NCBI GenBank assembly: GCA_035656635.1
Contig: DASRSD010000003.1
Location: 1-39,001 of the forward strand
Direction of reading: 5' to 3'
Origin: Pirellulales bacterium
GTDB lineage: Bacteria; Planctomycetota; Planctomycetia; Pirellulales; JADZDJ01
Length of the DNA stretch: 39,001 bases
This document shows, in pieces, positions 32,604 to 39,001 of this stretch (position 1 is the stretch's first letter; the number at the start of each line of letters is the position of its first letter). The notes under the pieces were generated by a model. The model saw nothing but the letters and a program-made list of their open reading frames with translations. It had not been told where the DNA came from and ran no database searches. Both the position numbers and the translations under genes were made by a program.

Positions 32604-33338
32604 TCAGGCAACATTCCGTCGCCGCTTGGCAATCAACCCGAGTGCGGCCATTCCCAGTCCGGCCAACACAATCGTGGCGGGTTCGGGAACCGCGCTCAGA
32701 GTGAAATTGTCGAAATAGATATCGGAGGGTGCACCACCTCCGTTGTTGGTCTGGAATTCTAACTGGATGAAGCCGGGACTTGCCGAGATGGCAGCCTTAT
32801 AGGCGTCGTAATTGATCGACACCGTGTTAACTTGTCCATTGTAGGGAGGGTTCTGGTTGACGGTACCGGTGACAGTCACCCCAGCGAAGGTGCCTCCGCC
32901 TGAGCCGCCGACGTTATGAAAACCTGCGCCTGGGGCATTGAAAATAATGTTAAACAACTGCGAAAATCCGCTGCCGGTAGCGCTGGGTGGGACTTCCCAG
33001 GAGAAGGTAAGGATGTCGTTGGCCAGAAACTGGGAAGCCAGACCGTTGGTCACAAAATCGTAGGCGAGGTCGGCGCCACTGCTGAGACCGCCGTTGAAAC
33101 CGGAGGCAGTTAGGTCAAGCACTTTGGTAAGGTCGCTGCCGCTGCCGGGTGTAATGACGGCGCCGGCGGTCGGGCTGGCAAAAGTGTTAGCTGTCACACC
33201 GGAGTTGGTGCCGGTGCCGAAGCCGTCCGTTAATCCGTCTTCAAAATTACCGAAGACAACTTGTGCCTGACTAACTTTGGCCAAGCCCAACGAAACCACG
33301 ACACATACAAACGCCATCAATCGGTGCTGCGTAGACAT
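32604..33338 (-). CDS. Secreted PEP-CTERM protein
   Basis: This is a 244-aa exported protein with signal RLMAFVCVVVSLGLAKVSQA, a single beta-rich domain, and the sorting tail VPEPATIVLAGLGMAALGLI followed by AKRRRNVA. The C-terminal part of the domain (YFDNFTLSAVPEP) is built like that of the neighbouring dockerin protein (YFDNARLYTPGD), and both carry SGFSQLFNI or SGFQQIYDI, so the two are probably diverged paralogues of one fold. ATG 33338 has a strong ribosome site (GGAGGA, 8 nt spacing). It lies 170 bp upstream of the dockerin gene on the same strand. Confidence 0.88.
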   Translation of the reverse strand: MSTQHRLMAFVCVVVSLGLAKVSQAQVVFGNFEDGLTDGFGTGTNSGVTANTFASPTAGAVITPGSGSDLTKVLDLTASGFNGGLSSGADLAYDFVTNGLASQFLANDILTFSWEVPPSATGSGFSQLFNIIFNAPGAGFHNVGGSGGGTFAGVTVTGTVNQNPPYNGQVNTVSINYDAYKAAISASPGFIQLEFQTNNGGGAPSDIYFDNFTLSAVPEPATIVLAGLGMAALGLIAKRRRNVA

Positions 33339-33785
33339 AAGCCTTTCCTCCAGGATAAGAATGCGGGATGTTCAGCCGCCGGAACGCTGATCACTGGTTC
33401 TCCCCCGGCGAACTCCGCTGGAACGACATCCTCAACGGCTGCGAATAGATAACTTCGCAATCGTTGGCCACTTCTTGTCCCGTAATTGCGATTATGGCAC
33501 GGCCCAAAGCCGATTGCAATCATTTTGTGATAAATATGACATTTTTTTTGAAATCCTTCACCATGCCCGATCGCTGCACGATTTGCGATTCTCCCCTGTT
33601 ATTTCCCCCAGCGCGTGGCTCCGGTTTTTGAGCCGTTTGCCTACGACCTAATTTATGGGGCATGGCGGGCCGCTGTATCCCACCAGACACCCGGCAGCCT
33701 GTGTAGCCCGTTCGCCCAACGGGATGCATCGGGCCATGCCAGAACTGGGTTTGTGAGTCCGCTTCAGCAGCGAGCCTGAGCGGGC

Positions 33786-33833
33786 TTTGGAAAAATTTTT
33801 TCCCTACTGCATGTATTTGGAAAGATTTTTCCC
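33786..33833. repeat. AT-rich direct repeat of near-palindromic units
   Basis: TTTGGAAAAATTTTTTCCC (33786-33804) recurs as TTTGGAAAGATTTTTCCC (33816-33833), a 30-bp period. Each unit is itself nearly palindromic (GGAAAAA/TTTTTTCC), so the pair may bind a protein cooperatively. It sits just after a hairpin at about 33762-33783 (CCGCTTCAG/CTGAGCGG). Confidence 0.5.
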
Positions 33834-34162
33834 CATTTTTGGGCCACCCGTTTGTTATGCTGCGCACAGTACATGAAGGATTGAATGTATGATCTCCGTG
33901 TTCGACTGCTCGATGGGTAGAAGCACGGCGAACAGCGGCTAGCGATCTGCGACCTGCCGACAAGGCCCTTGCATGCTGGTTGGCGGGTTGCCAATTGCTA
34001 GTGGCTAATTGCCGCTCTTCACGGTTAACCTAGGAACTGGCCCATGACAACAGGCTTACAAGCTGAGATGGTTGCTCAGTCACTGTTACATCGGAACGGG
34101 ACCGAAACGATGTAGCGCCTGCAGTGCGTGCCTTTGCGGAGTTGGTCCTCCGGTAAAACAGT

Positions 34163-34254
34163 AGTGGCCGGTGATCTGTGGACAGTGGTCAGTTAGCCCG
34201 GTCATTGTCCGGGAGTTTTCCACACTGCTCACTGACTACCGATCACCGACCACT
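34163..34254. repeat. Imperfect inverted repeat with 31-bp arms
   Basis: The arm 34163-34193 (begins AGTGGCCGGTGATCTG) matches the reverse complement of 34224-34254 at 25 of 31 positions. A 30-nt loop holds a CCCGG/CCGGG hairpin. As RNA it would form a long stem. The arms are built from repeated CAGTGGTCAGT-like words, and the unit may be a dispersed intergenic repeat. Confidence 0.55.
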
Positions 34255-35048
34255 GCGCAAGTTCGTCGGCCCGACAAGGGCGCCTCTGCCTGCGATTCGC
34301 CGTTGCAACGGACCGTCGCATGGAGAAAACGAGCGCCGGGGTCGTGACAGGCCGATCGGTAACACGGTCGTTTTAATGGGCGGTTAGGCATTCCGCACGC
34401 CGATCGATCGGGAGCGTGAGTCGTAGTTCGTTGTCAGTAGTTACAAGTCCGAGGTCAGAGCCGGGCTGCGTGCAGCCTGGCGTTCGCTGCTCACCGTTGG
34501 CTCGGAAAGCAGCAAACGACGGACCCCGCTGGCAATGGGCATACGCCAAACGGCTGCGCTCCACACAATTTGACCAAACCCGCACGACCCCTTGAGGGGC
34601 CGACGACACCGGAAACTTTTTTCCAAGTTTTCTCGATGCCATGCCGCGCGCTGGCGACAAGCGCGGTTATTTGTTGCGCGCTATGCTTGGGCGTCGCAAC
34701 ACAACGCAGAAATGAGCGTGTCAGCGATGAACGGTCTGGAATCACTGCGTATCGAGCTGGCCCGTACAGAAATCTCAGGTCTGCTATCAACTGTCGCGTT
34801 TCGAGCCAGGTGTGTATGCCTGTGCATCACCGTGTTCAAAGAATAAACAGCCGCATGTCATATGCGGTTTCGCTAATTTATCTGGTTAATAAAATCATTG
34901 TTTTTTATTTGTGAAATTTCTGGCCCGCAACGCGGCGGGCATTCCGATTGCGTATGGAGGCTGCTAAGGAACTAGGGGCGGTGCGGTTCCTAAAGCACAT
35001 TACAGGAACTTAGCACCCATGGACGTTTTTTGCGGAAGGAGCTTTGCT

Positions 35049-35408
35049 ATGACACGCAATTTTCTAAACACACGCATGGGATCGTTCGAGCAGTTGGAAA
35101 ATCGAAGCGTTCCAACCTCAGGATTAGTTGGCGGATTGCTGGGAACCTTAGGCAGCGTATATGCGGCCGGAAACTTGGGCGCCAGTGGTCAGGTAAATGC
35201 CGGCGCCGCCGGAGCGAATGTTGGCGCTTACACCAGCGCGGCAGCAAATGCTTCTGCTGCAGGGGCGGATATCGGAGTCAAAGTGAAGATCAACGCCACA
35301 GCCAACTTGACGCTGCCCGGCGTCAACTCGGTGCTAAGCACGGCGACCAATTTGGTCGATGCTGTGTTGGCCGATGCCAACGGCTTGCTCTCTGGAGTGA
35401 ATGTTTAG
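35049..35408 (+). CDS. Small Gly/Ala-rich secreted-type protein with LENR-VP N-terminal motif
   Basis: This 119-aa protein has a strong ribosome site (AAGGAG 7 nt before ATG 35049), so an upstream in-frame ATG at 35019 is not used. The N-terminus MTRNFLNTRMGSFEQLENRS then VP matches the planctomycete 'LExR' leader found at the start of many large extracellular proteins. Here it is followed only by ~95 residues rich in Gly, Ala, Asn and Val (GAAGANVGAYTSAAANASAAGADIG), ending in a helical segment (VLSTATNLVDAVLADANGLL). There is no adhesin or enzyme domain, so it is a miniature of that class. Export is inferred from the motif. A terminator follows at 35474. Confidence 0.7.
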   Translation: MTRNFLNTRMGSFEQLENRSVPTSGLVGGLLGTLGSVYAAGNLGASGQVNAGAAGANVGAYTSAAANASAAGADIGVKVKINATANLTLPGVNSVLSTATNLVDAVLADANGLLSGVNV

Positions 35409-35473
35409 TTTTACTCCGACACAAACGCCGACTGCATCAACTTGATTTCCGAGTAAGCGGGACAGTGATGTTA

Positions 35474-35504
35474 GACGCCGCCTATCGGACCGATGGGCGG
35501 CGTC
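35474..35504 (+). terminator. Terminator after the small secreted-protein gene
   Basis: GACGCCGCC pairs with GGCGGCGTC, and inside it ATCGG pairs with CCGAT, forming a long near-perfect stem 66 bp after the stop. CTTTCGCTTCT follows, a weak T-rich tract. The stem strength makes termination likely. Confidence 0.65.
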
Positions 35505-35655
35505 CTTTCGCTTCTGATTGCTCGGGCGGTAAAGGTTGCCTTTTTGGGCGACGTGCCACAGGTGCAAAATCGGTCTGTCCACCCAATGAGCGCGCGAATT
35601 CCGCCGCCTCAAGCCTCTCTTCAATTCCCTGCCGCCTGAATTTGGCAGGAAAAAG

Positions 35656-35677
35656 CCCTTGCAAAACTGGGCAAGGG
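35656..35677 (-). terminator. Hairpin with T-tract on the minus strand only
   Basis: CCCTTGC (35656-35662) pairs with GCAAGGG (35671-35677). An A-run precedes it on the plus strand, so it reads as hairpin plus CTTTTTCC on the minus strand. No minus-strand gene ends here; it may limit antisense transcription. Confidence 0.4.
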
Positions 35678-35773
35678 AAGTCAACTTAGCAGTTCGCAAT
35701 GGATGGCGACGGATGGTCTGTTGCCGAATGCGGTGTTCACCCACATTCCCTTAAAAACTAGAGGCTTGCGCGC

Positions 35774-38041
35774 ATGGCAGCACCAGAACAGCCTCCTCTT
35801 CGCCGGCGCCCCGACGAGCAGCGCCCGCAACCGCCGGCATCTCGGACCGACAGCGGCGATGTGAATGGAATCAAGCCATACGTTCCCGATGACGCCAAAC
35901 TGCCCGAGTTCACCTGGTCGGCGGTTTTGTTGGGAGCGGTGTTGGGAATTGTGTTCGGAGCCTCGTCGCTGTACCTCGTGTTGAAGGTCGGCATGACGGT
36001 ATCGGCTTCGATTCCAGTGGCTGTGTTGTCGATTACGGTGTTTCGCGGGTTGGCCAAAGTGTTTCGTTTCCGGCCAGCGACCATTTTGGAAAACAACATC
36101 GTTCAAACGACCGGATCGGCTGGCGAATCGATCGCCTTTGGCGTGGGAGTGACCATGCCGGCATTGATGCTGCTGGGGTTCGACATGACCATTGGCCGGG
36201 TGATGGTAGTTTCGATTCTCGGCGGGTTGCTCGGCATTCTGATGATGATTCCACTGCGGCGAGCATTCATTGTCCGCATGCACAAAGAGCTGCTGTATCC
36301 CGAAGGTACTGCTTGCGCTCAGGTTTTGATTTCCGGTGATCAAGGCGGCGCCAGCGGACGGTTGGTGTTCGTGGGCTTTTTCCTGGCGTTCGTGCAAAAG
36401 TTCTTGACAGAAGCGATGAACATCTTGCACGAAACGATAAGCGTGAGCTTCAAAAATAACTTTAATCGGGTAGCCGCGATTTCGACTGACTTGGCTCCTG
36501 AATTGCTGGGCGTGGGATACATTATTGGTATGAAAACCTCGTCGGTGATGATGGCCGGCGCGGTGATTGGCAATTTAGTGATTGTGCCTGCGATTGCTCT
36601 TTTTGGCGACAAGGTTCCCGGCCTGATTGCGCCGGCGGCGAAGCAGATTTCGCAGATGGATCTTGCGGATATTCAAGAAAATTATCTGCGTTACATTGGC
36701 GCCGGCTGCGTCACGGCAGCCGGCATTATTAGTATGTTCCGCACCATGCCCGTGATTGTGCGGTCGGCAATGGCAGGCATGCGTGGCCTCAGCGGCGCCA
36801 AGGGAGGCAGCGGACGAAAGCGGCGCACGGAAAACGATATGTCGCTGATGACGGTGGTCGTCGGCAGCCTGGTATTGTTGGTTGTGCTGGCCGGCATTTT
36901 AATGACCGAAGTGAAACCGTGGGCGGCGGTTTTAGGAGCGGCGCTGGTCTTGGGCTTTGGCTTTTTGTTTGTCACGGTGTCATCACGATTGACGGGCGAA
37001 ATTGGGTCATCGTCCAACCCCATTTCCGGTATGACAGTGGCCACGTTGGCCCTGACGTGCTTGATTTTTGCATCGCTGGGAATGCGCTCGCCCACCGAGG
37101 CGGTGTTGGCGCTTTCGATTGCAGCCGTGGTGTGCATTGCCGCATCGAACGGCGGGACGACCTCGCAAGATTTAAAAACCGGCTATTTGATCGGCGGCAC
37201 GCCCTATTGGCAACAGTGGGCAATCATCGTCGGTTCGCTCACCTCCGCGCTGGTGATTGGAGTAACATTGTTGCTGCTGAACGAACAGGGTACGGTTTAC
37301 ACCACGCAGAATTTGCCGCAGGTGCAGTTGTCGCCGCAACAGTATGATACGCTCAGCACACACGTTACCTACGACAACAAGGATTACCGTGTGTGGTGGG
37401 TCAGACCGGGCGAAAATCCGAATGTTCTGCCCGGCAAATATTACGTCGATCAATATCGTCGTCCGGCAGTGTATGTTGACCCGGCAATCACCGGGCGCCT
37501 TTCCCAACGCGACAACGGCGAAGACGTAAAGTTCAAATTCCCTGCTCCGAAAACAGAAGTGATGGGAATTATCATCAATGGCGTTTTAGGAGGAACCTTA
37601 AATTGGGGATTAGTGTTGATCGGCGTCATGTTGGCTGTTGGAATTGAATTATGCGGCGAATCGTCGCTGGCATTTGCGGTCGGCGTTTATATTCCCATGA
37701 GGTTTACATCACCTATATTTATGGGGGGGCTTTTGGCCTGGTTTACTGGGCGGTGGCGCGTCCGGGGCAAACAGAAGGCTGCTGCGGACGAAGCAACCGC
37801 TTTAGCCGAGGCCGAAACCGGCCCCGGAACGCTGCTTTCCAGCGGTTTGATCGCTGGAGGAACGCTGGCCGGCGTTACCGCGGCTTTCATGGAATTTTCC
37901 CCATGGCTTACAAAGAAACTAGACTATAAAAACTCGGTTACGGGAACCTTTGCCGGTTCGGACTGGTTTGCGGTAATCGTGTTTGCCGTATTGATTGTCG
38001 CTTTGGCAATTGTCGGCATGCGTCGCTCCGACGACGGATAG
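35774..38041 (+). CDS. OPT-family oligopeptide transporter
   Basis: This 755-aa inner-membrane permease belongs to the oligopeptide transporter (OPT) superfamily, which uses proton symport to import small peptides or metal chelates. After a hydrophilic Pro/Arg-rich N-terminus, many membrane segments follow, starting with FTWSAVLLGAVLGIVFGASS. The family motif ENNIVQTTGSAGESIAFGVG is near residue 105, and KELLYPEGTACAQVL is another conserved block. A hydrophilic loop of ~90 residues at about 502-594 (YTTQNLPQVQLSPQQYDTL onward) is larger than expected and probably periplasmic. The S46 peptidase gene begins 47 bp downstream, which supports peptides as substrate. Confidence 0.93.
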   Translation: MAAPEQPPLRRRPDEQRPQPPASRTDSGDVNGIKPYVPDDAKLPEFTWSAVLLGAVLGIVFGASSLYLVLKVGMTVSASIPVAVLSITVFRGLAKVFRFRPATILENNIVQTTGSAGESIAFGVGVTMPALMLLGFDMTIGRVMVVSILGGLLGILMMIPLRRAFIVRMHKELLYPEGTACAQVLISGDQGGASGRLVFVGFFLAFVQKFLTEAMNILHETISVSFKNNFNRVAAISTDLAPELLGVGYIIGMKTSSVMMAGAVIGNLVIVPAIALFGDKVPGLIAPAAKQISQMDLADIQENYLRYIGAGCVTAAGIISMFRTMPVIVRSAMAGMRGLSGAKGGSGRKRRTENDMSLMTVVVGSLVLLVVLAGILMTEVKPWAAVLGAALVLGFGFLFVTVSSRLTGEIGSSSNPISGMTVATLALTCLIFASLGMRSPTEAVLALSIAAVVCIAASNGGTTSQDLKTGYLIGGTPYWQQWAIIVGSLTSALVIGVTLLLLNEQGTVYTTQNLPQVQLSPQQYDTLSTHVTYDNKDYRVWWVRPGENPNVLPGKYYVDQYRRPAVYVDPAITGRLSQRDNGEDVKFKFPAPKTEVMGIIINGVLGGTLNWGLVLIGVMLAVGIELCGESSLAFAVGVYIPMRFTSPIFMGGLLAWFTGRWRVRGKQKAAADEATALAEAETGPGTLLSSGLIAGGTLAGVTAAFMEFSPWLTKKLDYKNSVTGTFAGSDWFAVIVFAVLIVALAIVGMRRSDDG

Positions 38042-38088
38042 GAAACATTCACCCGTTTTACTTACACTTTCTTACTCAGTTCGGCACC

Positions 38089-39001
38089 ATGAACTATTTA
38101 AAACTGCTCGGATTTATTTCGTTAGGTTTGGGAATCGCCATGTCGCGGACATCCACAGCTTTGCATGCTGACGAAGGAATGTGGCTGTTCAGCAATCCGC
38201 CCAAGAAGCTGCTTAAGGAAAAATACAATTTCGAGCCGAGCGAAGAATGGCTGAAAAACGTTCAACAATCTGCCGTGCGGTTCAATAGCGGCGGCAGCGG
38301 CGCGTTTGTGTCGCCCGAGGGATTGGTGATTACGAACCATCACGTCGGGGCCGATGCACTACAAAAGCTGAGCACGCCGGATCGCGATTTAGTGGCCAAA
38401 GGATTTTTAGCCAAAACCCGCGCTGATGAGCTGAAGTGCGTTGATCTGGAGTTAAATGTGTTAGTCAGCACGGAAGACATCACCAAACGGGTGAACGCCG
38501 CGGTAAAATCCGACATGAACGCCGCCGATGCGGAAAAGGCTCGCCGCGGCGTGATGAACACCATTGAAAAAGAATCGCTCGACGCCACCGGTTTGCGTAG
38601 CGATGTCATCACGCTGTATCACGGCGGCGAGTATCATTTGTATCGCTACAAAAAATATACGGACGTGCGGCTGGCATTCGCGCCGGAACAAGCAATTGCT
38701 TTCTTCGGCGGCGACCCAGATAACTTTGAATATCCGCGATTCGATTTGGATATTTGTTTGTTCCATGTGTACGAAAACGGCAAGCCTGTGAAGGTGGAGC
38801 ATTACCTGCCCTGGAGCAAATCGGGGGCTGCAGACGACGAGCTGGTGTTTGTCGCCGGAAATCCTGGCCACACCGATCGACTGGATACCGTGCGGCACTT
38901 GGAGTTTTTGCGAGATCGGAATTATCCCTCTTCGCTGCGCACCATCTATCGCCGCGAAGTTGTGCTCACCGCCTACAGCGAGCGGAGCCTGGAAAACGCT
39001 C
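38089..39001 (+). CDS. S46-family dipeptidyl-peptidase (3' end outside window)
   Basis: This is the first 304 codons of a periplasmic serine peptidase of family S46 (DPP7/DPP11 type), which removes dipeptides from peptide N-termini. A signal peptide (MNYLKLLGFISLGLGIAMS) precedes DEGMWLF, a usual start of the mature enzyme. The His of the triad lies in FVSPEGLVITNHHVG (His84/85), and the acidic member is probably Asp221 in FGGDPDNFEYPRFDLDICLF. The Ser, expected near residue 650, is outside the window. GNPGHTDRLDTV also matches the family. It lies 47 bp after the OPT gene and the two are likely co-transcribed. Confidence 0.93.
   Translation, partial: MNYLKLLGFISLGLGIAMSRTSTALHADEGMWLFSNPPKKLLKEKYNFEPSEEWLKNVQQSAVRFNSGGSGAFVSPEGLVITNHHVGADALQKLSTPDRDLVAKGFLAKTRADELKCVDLELNVLVSTEDITKRVNAAVKSDMNAADAEKARRGVMNTIEKESLDATGLRSDVITLYHGGEYHLYRYKKYTDVRLAFAPEQAIAFFGGDPDNFEYPRFDLDICLFHVYENGKPVKVEHYLPWSKSGAADDELVFVAGNPGHTDRLDTVRHLEFLRDRNYPSSLRTIYRREVVLTAYSERSLENA

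Larger units (their letters stand above)
33339..35048. other. 1.7-kb region without a supported gene; several structured repeats
   Basis: Short frames exist on both strands, but none has a ribosome site, family resemblance or sensible codon use. The region contains a 30-bp-period AT-rich direct repeat (33786-33833), small hairpins at 33707-33723 (CCCGTT/AACGGG) and 34851-34867 (CCGCAT/ATGCGG), and a 92-bp imperfect inverted repeat (34163-34254). It may hold non-coding RNA, promoters for the flanking secreted-protein genes, or decayed sequence. Confidence 0.6.
35409..35773. other. Intergenic region before the OPT transporter
   Basis: This 365-bp region has no supported gene. It contains a plus-strand terminator (35474-35504) and a hairpin (35656-35677) that has its T-run only on the minus strand. 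No clear promoter for the transporter was recognised. Confidence 0.55.

Noticed and set aside
33520-33994. Overlapping minus-strand frames of 147 and 76 codons
   Set aside because: They run through hairpins and the AT-rich repeats, lack ribosome sites and resemble nothing known.
34570-34914. 114-codon plus-strand frame in the gene-free region
   Set aside because: No ribosome site, no recognisable domain and erratic composition; the hydrophobic end arises from an AT-rich stretch.
34922-34939. GCCCGC/GCGGGC hairpin as a terminator
   Set aside because: No T-run follows and no gene ends nearby.
35681-36430. 249-codon minus-strand open frame rich in His, Gln and Arg
   Set aside because: It is antisense to the OPT transporter and has the composition of a shadow frame.

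Overview
The window looks like a chromosome segment from a planctomycete, most likely order Pirellulales or a close relative. The evidence is lineage-typical proteins: two PEP-CTERM proteins (one with a type I dockerin), a small secreted protein with an N-terminal 'FEQLENRSVP' motif, a signal-peptide protein with a planctomycete-type CX4CH haem motif, and NodT-type outer-membrane lipoproteins with a 'KVGPNY' motif. No rRNA, tRNA, CRISPR array, transposase or integrase was seen. Base composition is moderately GC-rich except for one clearly AT-rich gene near 30.4-31.3 kb.

Layout. 1-2182: 3' part of a GH2 exo-beta-glucosaminidase-like gene. 2604-9658: an RND efflux pump (lipoprotein adaptor and permease on +) converging on a NodT-type outer-membrane factor (-). 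9856-11169: type II NADH dehydrogenase, followed by a short ORF ending in a PEP-CTERM-like tail. 11475-15095: a large autotransporter. 15543-22408: a second efflux module (outer-membrane factor, MarR regulator, MacA-like adaptor, MacB-like ABC transporter), with a good promoter and operator-like repeats in front of marR. 22499-25642 (-): ftsH and a MORN/YwqK-repeat lipoprotein. 25842-28186: NUDIX hydrolase, the CX4CH protein (-) and ndk. 28316-31294: comM (YifB), an 83-aa protein, a diverged second copy of the comM 3' end, and an AT-rich AlbA_2/Schlafen-like gene. 31396-33338 (-): two PEP-CTERM proteins. 33339-35048: 1.7 kb without a convincing gene but with structured repeats. 35049-39001: a small Gly/Ala-rich secreted protein, an OPT-family oligopeptide transporter and the start of an S46 dipeptidyl-peptidase.

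How the genes fit together. There are two complete drug/solute efflux systems, each with its own outer-membrane factor, and nearly every component carries an unusual low-complexity extension or insert: Pro-rich tails on both outer-membrane factors, an acidic and His-rich insert in MacA, a long Ser/Thr/Asn/Gly linker in MacB, and an extra membrane hairpin in the RND permease. The OPT transporter and S46 peptidase 47 bp downstream look like a peptide-scavenging pair. The most unusual local structure is the diverged comM 3'-end copy beside accessory genes, which suggests integration or allele replacement at the comM 3' end.
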